Shown in pieces: positions 6,777 to 14,513 of a stretch of DNA of 24,660 nt. The position numbers were made by a program, and so were the translations under genes. Every line of letters begins with the position of its first letter. Within the stretch, counting starts at the first letter, position 1. Origin of the DNA: Bacillota bacterium. GTDB lineage: Bacteria > Bacillota > Clostridia > Peptostreptococcales > Anaerovoracaceae. The notes below the pieces were generated by a model. It saw nothing but the letters and a program-made list of their open reading frames with translations. It made no database searches and was not told the DNA's origin. The stretch spans positions 1 to 24,660 of the forward strand of contig JAFZRG010000203.1 in assembly GCA_017619985.1 (NCBI GenBank), read 5' to 3'.

Positions 6777-9215
6777 ATGAGAAACAGAAAATTCATCTCT
6801 GTCCTGCTGGTGCTTGCTCTGATCCTGGGCAGCTTCGCCTTCGTCTTCGCGGACGGCGACGATGAGACCATGGTGACGACCGCAGCTCCGGCATCGGACG
6901 ACATCGTGATCCTGCACACCAACGACGTGCATTGCGGTTACGAGGGTTATGACAAACTCGTCGAGCTGGCAAAAGGCGCAGATCTCGTTGTGGATGCGGG
7001 CGACGCCATCCAGGGCGGCCCGATCGGCACCCTGTCCAAGGGCGAATACATCACCGAGATCATGAACTACGTCAAGTATGACGTGGCCGGCCTCGGCAAC
7101 CACGAGTTCGACTACGGCATGGATCAGATCCTGAAGATCGCAAACGACATGGCGGAATTCCCGTATGTCTGCTGCAACCTCGTGGATAAGAACGGCGAGC
7201 CTCTGTTCGACGCTTACAAGATCTTCGAAGTCAAGGGCAAGAAGATCGCATTCGTCGGCGCAGATACCCCCGAGACCTTCTACAAGTCCACCCCGACCTT
7301 CTTCCAGGATGAAAAGGGCAACTATATCTACAGCTTCTGCGAAGGCAATGACGGCCAGGATCTGTACGACGCCGTACAGAAGGCAGTCGACGACGCCAGA
7401 GCCGAAGGCGTGGATTATGTCATCGTACTCGGCCACCTGGGCATCGACGAAGAGTCTGCTCCGTGGCGCGTCACCGACGTCGCGGCGAATACGAAGGGCA
7501 TCGATGCCTTTATCGACGGACATTCCCACAGCGTTTACACCGAGACCGTGAAGAATGCGGAAGGCGAAGACGTCCTGCTGCAGCAGACCGGTACGAAGCT
7601 GGCGAACGTCGGCAAGATCACGATCGCTGCGGACGGCACCATCACCGGTGAGAACGTCGCGACCGAAGGCGTCGAAGCAGACGCGGATGCGACTGCTTTC
7701 ATCGCCGGCATCGCCGAAAGATTCAACGAGACGATCAAACAGGTCGTCGCCAAGACTGACGTCGATCTGACGACCAAGAACGAAGACGGATCCAGAGCGG
7801 TCCGTTCCAAGGAGACCAACCTGGGCGACCTGTGCGCAGACGCGTATCTGAACCTTATGGATGCGGACATCGCCTTCGTCAACGGCGGCGGCGTCCGTGC
7901 GGACATTCCCGCGGGCGACATCACCTATGAACAGATCCTGAACGTCCACCCGTTCGGCAACATGGCGTGCCTGGTCGAGGTCACCGGACAGCAGGTCCTG
8001 GATGCTCTCGAACACGGCTACTCCTCGCTTCCCGGCGAGTCGGGCGGCTTCCTGCAGGTCGCAGGCCTCACCTGCACCATCAACACTGCGATCGAATCTC
8101 CCGTCGTGCGTAATGACAAGGGCGAATTCGTCGAGGTCGACGGACAGAGAAGAGTCTCCGACGTCATGGTCAACGGCGAACCCATCGATCCGGAAGCCAC
8201 CTACAAGCTGGCATCCCACAACTACATGCTGAAGAACGGCGGCGACGGCTATGCCATGTTCGGCACGGCTAATGTCAAGCTGCTGCGCGACGAAGTCCTG
8301 ATCGACAACCAGGTCCTCATCAACTACATCGTCGATACGCTTGGCGGCGTGGTAGGTGACGAGTATGCAGAGGCGCAGGGACGTATCACGATCATCGACG
8401 ATCCGTCCGCAGTCGAAGCAAAGCCTGTCGCGAAGGTCTTCTCCGACGTCAACGAAGGCGACTGGTTCGAAAAGTACCTGCAGGCTGCTTATGAAAGCGG
8501 CATCATCGGCGGTTTCCACGATGGCACCTATAAGCCTGCCGGCAACCTGACCCATGCGCAGATCATGGTCATGGTAGCCAACCTGCACAGCGTCCAGAAG
8601 GGCGACAACTTCAAGGGCTCCACGGTCGAGGGCGACCACTGGTGCGCTTCCTTCCGCGATTACTGCAAGGCGGAAGGCATCATCGACGACCGCTTCGACA
8701 GCAAGCTCGACGAGAACGTCACCCGCGACGAGATGGCCTACTACTTCGCGAACGCCCTGACGGAAGAATCCTACAAGGAGAAGCAGGACATCGCGTTCGA
8801 CGATATCGAAGGCAACACCTACGAAGCTGAGATCATGAGACTGGCCAAGGCGGACATCGTCGGCGGCAAGGGCAACGGCAAGTACGATCCCTCCGCTCTC
8901 GTGACCCGTGCAGAAGCTGCTGTCTTCATCAGCAACGTTCTGGACGCCATCGACGGCAACATCGTCGGCGAATGGGAGACTACGATAGAAGGCGTCGATG
9001 CTGTATTCACCTACACCTTTAAGGAAGACGGCACCGGCAGCTACGTCTACGGAGAAAACAACGATCCGTTCACCTATACCGCAAAGAGCGGCAAGCTGTC
9101 CATCCAGTACGAAGGAGAGAACATGCTTCCCTGGGAGACGACATTCAAGATCGACGGCGACAAGCTGATCGTCAAAGACTCTTTGGATGAAGACGTAGTC
9201 TACACCAGAAAGTAA
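6777..9215 (+). CDS. Secreted 5'-nucleotidase / metallophosphoesterase with three SLH anchor domains
   Basis: This 812-residue surface enzyme should hydrolyse extracellular nucleotides or related phosphate esters. A signal peptide (about 1-25) ends in VFA. The metallophosphoesterase domain shows HTNDVH (47-52), DAGD (73-76), GNHEFD (107-112), then GHLGID and DGHSHS metal-ligand motifs. The 5'-nucleotidase C-terminal domain follows, with NGGGVRADI and NGGDGYAMF, the latter part of the nucleotide-binding site. Three SLH repeats at roughly 550-725 (starts FSDVNEGDW, FRDYCKAEG, FDDIEGNTY) would bind pyruvylated secondary wall polymer. The last 80 residues are a beta-rich, lipocalin-like tail (GEWETTIEG...). 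The ribosome binding site AAGGAGG lies 5 bases before the ATG. It shares a transcript with the hydrolase upstream and is closed by a strong terminator. Confidence 0.92.
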   Translation: MRNRKFISVLLVLALILGSFAFVFADGDDETMVTTAAPASDDIVILHTNDVHCGYEGYDKLVELAKGADLVVDAGDAIQGGPIGTLSKGEYITEIMNYVKYDVAGLGNHEFDYGMDQILKIANDMAEFPYVCCNLVDKNGEPLFDAYKIFEVKGKKIAFVGADTPETFYKSTPTFFQDEKGNYIYSFCEGNDGQDLYDAVQKAVDDARAEGVDYVIVLGHLGIDEESAPWRVTDVAANTKGIDAFIDGHSHSVYTETVKNAEGEDVLLQQTGTKLANVGKITIAADGTITGENVATEGVEADADATAFIAGIAERFNETIKQVVAKTDVDLTTKNEDGSRAVRSKETNLGDLCADAYLNLMDADIAFVNGGGVRADIPAGDITYEQILNVHPFGNMACLVEVTGQQVLDALEHGYSSLPGESGGFLQVAGLTCTINTAIESPVVRNDKGEFVEVDGQRRVSDVMVNGEPIDPEATYKLASHNYMLKNGGDGYAMFGTANVKLLRDEVLIDNQVLINYIVDTLGGVVGDEYAEAQGRITIIDDPSAVEAKPVAKVFSDVNEGDWFEKYLQAAYESGIIGGFHDGTYKPAGNLTHAQIMVMVANLHSVQKGDNFKGSTVEGDHWCASFRDYCKAEGIIDDRFDSKLDENVTRDEMAYYFANALTEESYKEKQDIAFDDIEGNTYEAEIMRLAKADIVGGKGNGKYDPSALVTRAEAAVFISNVLDAIDGNIVGEWETTIEGVDAVFTYTFKEDGTGSYVYGENNDPFTYTAKSGKLSIQYEGENMLPWETTFKIDGDKLIVKDSLDEDVVYTRK

Positions 9216-9231
9216 GTCCTACATGCAAATC

Positions 9232-9259
9232 AAAAAGGACCGGCGCTGCCGGTCCTTTT
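9232..9259. terminator. Bidirectional terminator between convergent genes
   Basis: AAAAGGACCGGC (9233-9244), loop GCT, then GCCGGTCCTTTT (9248-9259) is a perfect 12-bp stem. A-runs on the left and T-runs on the right let it end transcription of both the 5'-nucleotidase (plus) and the antiporter (minus). Confidence 0.9.
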
Positions 9260-9275
9260 GTCATGCTTTCGTGTA

Positions 9276-11549
9276 TCACTTTTTCCTGCTTACGATCTCG
9301 TCGGCGATCAGCTTGTCGGCCATATCCTGGGTGGCCAGGACCCAGACTCGGTCGCCCGGAGCGATCACGGTGTGGATGTCCGGCGTGGGGATGGGAAGGT
9401 GACCGCGCTGCAGTCCCAGGATCATACAGTCGTAATCGCGGCGCAGGCCGCAGTCCCGGATGGTCTTCCCTGCGAAGTTGGATCTTTTATCCACGAGGAT
9501 GGGGAAGGAGTAGAGGTCCGAGACCGCGCTTTCTTCTTCCTCCATGTATTCGCGCAGCGTCTTCTGAAGCAGCTGCTGCGAGCTGCAGAGGCGGCTGCAG
9601 AGAGCTGCGATATTGTCGGATTCCCCGAGGAGGATGATATCGTCACCGTCCGTCAGCACGATGTTTCCGTCCGGCATGTTCATGTGCTCGGTTCCCCGGA
9701 TCAGCTTGATGACATTCACGTCGTAGCGCTTGCCCCAGCCCAGATCGCGCAGCGTTTTCCCGGCGATGCCGGATCCCGGGGAGACCGTGAAGTGGCTGAC
9801 GTGCAGACGTTCGTCGAGCATGTCGGATACGCTCATCGCGTCGTTCTCTTCCAGGTTCCTTTCGTTGAAATTCGCGATAAAGCGCGCCTCCGCGTTCAGA
9901 TAGCGGCTCGCCAGCCAGCCGGAGCGGGAGAGCAGGATGAGCGCGGCGCCGACGAACGGCAGGATCGCGAGTGCAGACGCGCCCGCGACCCGGTGCAGCG
10001 GCAGGAAGGCGATCAGCAGGAGCAGAACGATGCGCGCCCCGGTCAGCGCCACGAGTCCAGCACGGTACATGCCGCTGCCGACCCACAGCTTCGTGTAGGC
10101 GAAGGAATGCGTATCCATGAACGGCCGGATGAACATCGCCATGGCCACATAGATCAGGACGAGGGTGATGAGTTTCGCCGCCCGCTCTGTGATGGGCAGT
10201 CGCATAATCAGGGGCAGCACGAAGACGTGGCCGAGGATGGTGCAGGCGAGCATCAGGATGCCGTAGATGAGCGTGATCTTCACATAGCGCTTCAGGTAGG
10301 CCATCCAGTCGCTGTCCTGCCGCAGTCCGGTCTCTGCGCTCTCTTCCCTGTCGATGCGGGCGAGCAGCCTGCCGGGCAGCACGCGCTGCAGGAAATGGTA
10401 GACCTTGTCGGATCCCTTGATGCAGTAGGGGGTCGTGAGCGTCGTCAGGACGGAGACCGCCACGATGATGGGGTAGATGTAGTCCGCGGTCACGCCCAGG
10501 GACATGCCGAGGCTCGCGATGATGAAGGCGAATTCGCCGACCTGCGCCAGAGACGTTCCGCAGCGGACCGCGAAATGCAGCCCGTGACCCGACAGTTCCA
10601 CGCCCAGCGTGGAAAAGAACGACTGGCCGAAGATGACCACGAGCGAGATGATCAGGATGGGGAACTTGTAGCGGACGATCATGGCCGGGTCGATCATCAT
10701 GCCGACGGAGATGAAGAAGACCGTGCCGAACAGGTCCTTGATGCCCTTGGTGATGTGTTCGACCCGCTCCGCGTGGATGGTCCCCGCCAGCAGGGACCCG
10801 GAGACGAAGGCGCCGAGGGCGGACGAAAAGCCGAGTTTATCAGCCAGCAGCACCATGCCGAAGCAGATGCCGAGGGAGACGATGAGCAGCGTCTCGTCGG
10901 TCATGAGTTTCGTGGCTTTCCGCATGATGGTGGGCAGGAAATAGATGCCGAGGACGAGCCAGATGATCAGATAGAGCACCAGCATGGACAGCTGCAGCGC
11001 CAGATCCCCGCCGGAGATGTTCTTGGAAACGGAGATCGTGGACAGGATGATCATCATGAAGATGCCCGCGATATCCTCGACGACGAGGATGCCGAAGACC
11101 AGCTGGGCGAAGTCCTCTTTCTCCACACCGAGTTCGGAAAACGCCTTGATGATGATCGTCGTGGAGCTCATGGACAGCATGCCGCCGAGGAAGATGGCGT
11201 CCATGTGCCCCCAGCCGAGCGCGAGACCCGTGAAATATCCGAGGGTCAGCATGCCCGCAACGACCGTCGTCGCCGTGATGATGGCCCCCGCGCCGACGCT
11301 CATGAGCTTTTTAAAGCTGAATTCGAGACCCAGGCCGAACATGAGCACGATGATGCCGATCTCGCTCCAGGTCTGGATGGACGCGGTATCCGTGGCAGTA
11401 AAAAAGTAGGGCAGATACGGTCCGATCAGGAACCCGGACAGGATGTACCCTAAGATGAGGGGCTGATTGATCTTTTTAAATATGACGGTGACGATGCCCG
11501 CGGTCAGCAGGATGACCGCAAGATCTGTGATAAGGGCCGGTAAGTGCAT
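9276..11549 (-). CDS. CPA2-family cation:proton antiporter with tandem RCK_C domains
   Basis: This 757-residue membrane protein has a Na+/H+-exchanger type (KefB/CPA2) transmembrane domain in roughly the first 400 residues (QPLILGYILSGFLIGPYLPY, GLGLEFSF, LGGMLSMSSTTIIIKAF). More hydrophobic helices follow at about 430-560. Two RCK_C (TrkA-C) domains come at about 583-650 and 681-745, each with an AGKT(L/I)RD motif. No NAD-binding RCK_N domain is seen, so gating by a small ligand bound at RCK_C (nucleotide or cyclic dinucleotide) is more plausible than by NAD(H) or glutathione. Ion specificity (K+ or Na+) cannot be read. The start chosen is the ATG at 11549 with AGGAG 7-8 bases upstream; an in-frame ATG at 11645 lies upstream of the promoter. 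Confidence 0.88.
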   Translation of the reverse strand: MHLPALITDLAVILLTAGIVTVIFKKINQPLILGYILSGFLIGPYLPYFFTATDTASIQTWSEIGIIVLMFGLGLEFSFKKLMSVGAGAIITATTVVAGMLTLGYFTGLALGWGHMDAIFLGGMLSMSSTTIIIKAFSELGVEKEDFAQLVFGILVVEDIAGIFMMIILSTISVSKNISGGDLALQLSMLVLYLIIWLVLGIYFLPTIMRKATKLMTDETLLIVSLGICFGMVLLADKLGFSSALGAFVSGSLLAGTIHAERVEHITKGIKDLFGTVFFISVGMMIDPAMIVRYKFPILIISLVVIFGQSFFSTLGVELSGHGLHFAVRCGTSLAQVGEFAFIIASLGMSLGVTADYIYPIIVAVSVLTTLTTPYCIKGSDKVYHFLQRVLPGRLLARIDREESAETGLRQDSDWMAYLKRYVKITLIYGILMLACTILGHVFVLPLIMRLPITERAAKLITLVLIYVAMAMFIRPFMDTHSFAYTKLWVGSGMYRAGLVALTGARIVLLLLIAFLPLHRVAGASALAILPFVGAALILLSRSGWLASRYLNAEARFIANFNERNLEENDAMSVSDMLDERLHVSHFTVSPGSGIAGKTLRDLGWGKRYDVNVIKLIRGTEHMNMPDGNIVLTDGDDIILLGESDNIAALCSRLCSSQQLLQKTLREYMEEEESAVSDLYSFPILVDKRSNFAGKTIRDCGLRRDYDCMILGLQRGHLPIPTPDIHTVIAPGDRVWVLATQDMADKLIADEIVSRKK

Positions 11550-11571
11550 GTGTTTTCTCCTGTGTTTTCTT

Positions 11572-11580
11572 ATTATATCA
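11572..11580 (-). promoter_or_regulatory. Extended -10 promoter of the antiporter gene
   Basis: Read on the minus strand the site is TGATATAAT, an extended -10 element (TGn plus a perfect TATAAT). No convincing -35 lies 17 bases upstream. The expected start site is near 11565, giving a leader of about 15 bases with AGGAG in it. Confidence 0.6.
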
Positions 11581-11607
11581 AAAAGTGTCCAAAAGAGGGC
11601 CGGTTTA

Positions 11608-11616
11608 TGGTATAAT
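11608..11616 (+). promoter_or_regulatory. Extended -10 promoter of the acyl-CoA synthetase gene
   Basis: TGGTATAAT is an extended -10 with a perfect TATAAT (11611-11616) and no good -35. The start site should be near 11623. It is divergent from the antiporter promoter about 30 bp away, so the two may influence each other. Confidence 0.6.
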
Positions 11617-11657
11617 ATTTGCTCGTAATAATAAAAATGCATCAAAGGAGTGACATT

Positions 11658-13457
11658 ATGATCTATACCCAGAAAGGACTGGACTGGGCGCTGAAGTTCA
11701 TCGACGACATCAACGCCGACACGAGCAAATACGTGATGTACAAACAGAGCCGTCCCATCGCGAACCTAAAGCACATGATGGTGACGACCGTGGATCTCTA
11801 TCCCGGCAACACGGCTTTCATGATGAAGTTCCCGGGCGACAAGGAATATACGTCCATCAGTTTCGCGCGCGTTTTCGAAGAAATGAACGCCCTCGGCACC
11901 GCGCTGATCGCGAGAGGGTTCAAGGGCAAGCGCATCGCGGTATGCGGCGAGAACTGCTATTACTGGTGCCTGTCCTATCTGGCGGCGGTCTGCGGCGTAG
12001 GCGTCGTCGTCCCCCTGGACAAGGAACTGCCCGACAGCGACCTGAAGGGCCTCGCGACGGCGGCGGAAGTCGCCTGCGTGCTGACCACGAAGAAGCACCT
12101 GGAAGCGTTCCGCGAAATGGCGGAGAATCACGAAGGCAGCATGGAATGCGTCGTCGGCATGTATACCGAACCCGGCGGAGACGGTTCCGTCCTTTCCCTG
12201 AAGGACCTGATCGAAGAGGGCAGGAAGCTGATCGAAGCGGGTGACAGAAGCTATATCGACGCGCAGATCGACGAGGAAGCCATGGGCATCCTGCTGTACA
12301 CGTCCGGCACGACGGGCCTTTCGAAGGGGGTCATGCTGTCGCACAAGAACATCTGCGCCGACCTGATGAGTTCCCCGAACCTGCTGGAAGTGCTGCCGAC
12401 GGATATTTTCTTCAACGTGCTGCCGCTGCACCACACCTACGCGTGCACCTGCGACTTCCTGATGCCCATGTACAAGGGCACCTGCGTCGCGTTCTGCGAA
12501 GGCCTGAAATACATCCAGAAGAACCTGAAAGAAGTGCAGCCCACGTTCTTCCTCGGCGTTCCCGCGATCTTCGAGAGCCTGTATAAGGCGATCAACAAGA
12601 ACATTAAGAAACAGGGCAAGGACAAGACCGTCGCGAAGGTCCTGAAGATCAACCGGGTCACGAAGAAGCTCGGCATCGACCTGGTGCCGAAGTTCATGGG
12701 CCAGATCCTGGACGTCTTCGGCGGCAGGATGAAGACCGTCATCGCCGGCGGCGCCGCGATGGACCCGGTCATCACGGACTTCTTCTGCGATCTGGGATTC
12801 AAGGCGGTCCAGGGCTACGGCCTGACGGAGTGCTCGCCGATCGCCGCGCTCAACCCCGACAAGCGCGAACTGGCAAATCCGGCCGCGGCGGGACGCGTGC
12901 TGCCCAACACCGAGGCGAAGATCGTCGATGCCGGAGAAGACGGCAACGGCGAGATCTGCATCAAGGGCGACCACGTCATGCTCGGCTACTATCAGATGCC
13001 CGAACAGACGGCGGAAGTGCTCGTGGACGGCTGGTACCACACAGGCGACCTCGGCTACATCGACGAGAACAACTTCATCTTCATCACCGGCCGCAAGAAG
13101 AACGTCATCATCACGTCCAACGGCAAGAACGTCTATCCGGAGGAACTGGAATACAAGCTGTCCCTCAGCCCGTACGTCGCGGAGTCCATGGTCTGGGCTT
13201 CCGAGGACGAACAGGGCCACGACAGCAGCATCGTCGCGACGATCATCCCCGACAGGGAAGAGGTCGAAGCGGTCCTGGGCAAGGACGCCCCGGCCGAGAA
13301 GGTGCTCGAACTGCTGCAGGGCGAAGTCGACAAGCTGAACGACCAGGAACCGCTGTTCAAGCAGATCAAGAAGGTCGTTCTGAGAACGGAGCCGTTCATC
13401 AAGAACACGTCCGCGAAGATCAAGAGATTCGAGGCGGAAAACAAGAAGCTGAACTAG
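11658..13457 (+). CDS. Long-chain fatty acid--CoA ligase (AMP-forming)
   Basis: This 599-residue ANL-superfamily enzyme activates a carboxylic acid, probably a fatty acid, to acyl-AMP and then acyl-CoA. Motifs in order: the phosphate loop YTSGTTGLSKG (214-224), GYGLTE (386-391), YHTGDLGYID and GRKKNVIITSNGKNVYPEE at the domain hinge, and the C-terminal catalytic Lys in SAKIKR (about K587). The overall shape matches FadD/long-chain synthetases found singly in Firmicutes. A fatty substrate is inferred, and aryl or other acids cannot be excluded. AAAGGAG lies 7 bases before the ATG at 11658. An in-frame ATG at 11619 would precede the predicted transcription start. It is a single-gene unit with its own terminator. 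Confidence 0.88.
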   Translation: MIYTQKGLDWALKFIDDINADTSKYVMYKQSRPIANLKHMMVTTVDLYPGNTAFMMKFPGDKEYTSISFARVFEEMNALGTALIARGFKGKRIAVCGENCYYWCLSYLAAVCGVGVVVPLDKELPDSDLKGLATAAEVACVLTTKKHLEAFREMAENHEGSMECVVGMYTEPGGDGSVLSLKDLIEEGRKLIEAGDRSYIDAQIDEEAMGILLYTSGTTGLSKGVMLSHKNICADLMSSPNLLEVLPTDIFFNVLPLHHTYACTCDFLMPMYKGTCVAFCEGLKYIQKNLKEVQPTFFLGVPAIFESLYKAINKNIKKQGKDKTVAKVLKINRVTKKLGIDLVPKFMGQILDVFGGRMKTVIAGGAAMDPVITDFFCDLGFKAVQGYGLTECSPIAALNPDKRELANPAAAGRVLPNTEAKIVDAGEDGNGEICIKGDHVMLGYYQMPEQTAEVLVDGWYHTGDLGYIDENNFIFITGRKKNVIITSNGKNVYPEELEYKLSLSPYVAESMVWASEDEQGHDSSIVATIIPDREEVEAVLGKDAPAEKVLELLQGEVDKLNDQEPLFKQIKKVVLRTEPFIKNTSAKIKRFEAENKKLN

Positions 13458-13468
13458 AGGATGATTTT

Positions 13469-13496
13469 AAAGGCCCGGCCATGCGCCGGGCTTTTT
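13469..13496 (+). terminator. Terminator of the acyl-CoA synthetase gene
   Basis: GCCCGGC (13473-13479) and GCCGGGC (13485-13491) form a 7-bp GC stem with a 5-base loop. It is extended by A-T pairs and followed by TTTTT (13492-13496). It starts about 12 bases after the stop codon. Confidence 0.85.
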
Positions 13497-13508
13497 CTTT
13501 GGATCATT

Positions 13509-13517
13509 TGGTATAAT
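13509..13517 (+). promoter_or_regulatory. Extended -10 promoter giving a probable leaderless mRNA
   Basis: TGGTATAAT is an extended -10 with perfect TATAAT at 13512-13517. The lipoprotein ATG begins at 13524, only 6 bases downstream, which is where transcription itself should start. There is no ribosome binding site between them. Confidence 0.65.
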
Positions 13518-13523
13518 AGCAGT

Positions 13524-14501
13524 ATGAAGAAGATCGTTTTATGGCTGCTGACAACTGCATTATTGCTTTGCTGTGCGGGCTGCACGTCCGGAAGCGTGGA
13601 TCCTTCAGAACCGGAAAACGCTGACGGCAGGCTTATCGCGCAGCAGATCTCCGAGGGGGCTGTCCCGGCGCGCGAACTGGCGCAGACCGTGCTGACAGAA
13701 TATTTGAAGGAACGGGAAGCCTATTCTCCCCTGGGCAACGCCGGCGAGCTCGACGGCCGTATCGTGATCTTCACGGTCTTTGCGAGCGGAACGGATTACA
13801 GCTGGGATTTTTCGAAACAGGAAGATGCGGATCAGAAGAAAAAGTGCCTGAAAGATCTTTCCGAAGCGGCGGCCTATCTGACCGGTCAGGCAGCGAAGTA
13901 TGGAAGGGATGTGGAATTCCTCTATGACTGGGAGGAAGATCCCGGACTTGCAGCGGAGTATTCTGCGGGTCATCCGATGGCGAGCGCGGCGAGTACCCGG
14001 GAGATTGCGTATGAACTGGCTTCCGCGAGGCAGCTGAAGGAAACGTACGGCGCCGGCCAGGTCATCTATCTGTTCATCGTGAATTCCGGCCCTGATAATA
14101 CGAAACACTCCCATGCGAATTCCTATGACCCGCAGAAGACCGGCGAAAACGCGTCATTCATGGACCTGATCGAATATGCGAAGATCAACCTGCACAGCGA
14201 TTACGAAGGGGAGAGATGGGACGCTCAGTCTTCCACATACGCGCATGAGATCCTCCACCTTTTCGGGGTGCCGGATCTGTACAAGGCCGGTCCGCTGATC
14301 ACGCAGGAATACGCAGATCATATGGATGCGGTCATGAGCACCGCGTATTACCCGGACATCATGTACGGCGGTGTGCCGGGATGGAGCGCCTGGGATCACG
14401 TGTTCTCCGACGTGGACGCGTATTATGCCGGCCTGACGGATACCTGCGAAGACGTCGAAGCATACGGGCTGGGAAAGAGCCAGCACATTGCGGATCAATA
14501 A
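13524..14501 (+). CDS. Putative zinc-metalloprotease lipoprotein (HExxHxxGxxD type)
   Basis: This 325-residue exported protein begins MKKIVLWLLTTALLLCCAGC, a signal peptide with a lipobox-like CAGC (Cys at +1; the Cys at -3 is unusual). HEILHLFGVPD (241-251) fits the metzincin-type zinc motif HExxHxxGxxD, with Asp as third ligand as in snapalysin. Met271 (AVMST) or Met280 (DIMYGG) could serve as the Met-turn. I cannot name the family, so peptidase activity is inferred from the motif. The ATG at 13524 is chosen because the signal peptide starts there; the longer in-frame start at 13461 lies before the terminator and promoter. It has no Shine-Dalgarno sequence. Codon use is less biased than in its neighbours. 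Confidence 0.75.
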   Translation: MKKIVLWLLTTALLLCCAGCTSGSVDPSEPENADGRLIAQQISEGAVPARELAQTVLTEYLKEREAYSPLGNAGELDGRIVIFTVFASGTDYSWDFSKQEDADQKKKCLKDLSEAAAYLTGQAAKYGRDVEFLYDWEEDPGLAAEYSAGHPMASAASTREIAYELASARQLKETYGAGQVIYLFIVNSGPDNTKHSHANSYDPQKTGENASFMDLIEYAKINLHSDYEGERWDAQSSTYAHEILHLFGVPDLYKAGPLITQEYADHMDAVMSTAYYPDIMYGGVPGWSAWDHVFSDVDAYYAGLTDTCEDVEAYGLGKSQHIADQ

Positions 14502-14513
14502 GAAGAAGCAGAT

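Noticed and set aside
5958..8639. A very long open frame on the minus strand (about 890 codons) opposite the hydrolase and 5'-nucleotidase genes
   Set aside because: Both plus-strand genes have clear families, signal peptide and ribosome binding sites. The antisense frame is open only because of the strong C/G third-position bias, and its translation has no recognisable domain.
9258..11453. A long plus-strand open frame opposite the antiporter gene
   Set aside because: Its translation is rich in Asp, His, Arg and Gln with no hydrophobic core, which is typical of antisense to a membrane protein. The minus strand encodes an evident antiporter with promoter and ribosome binding site.
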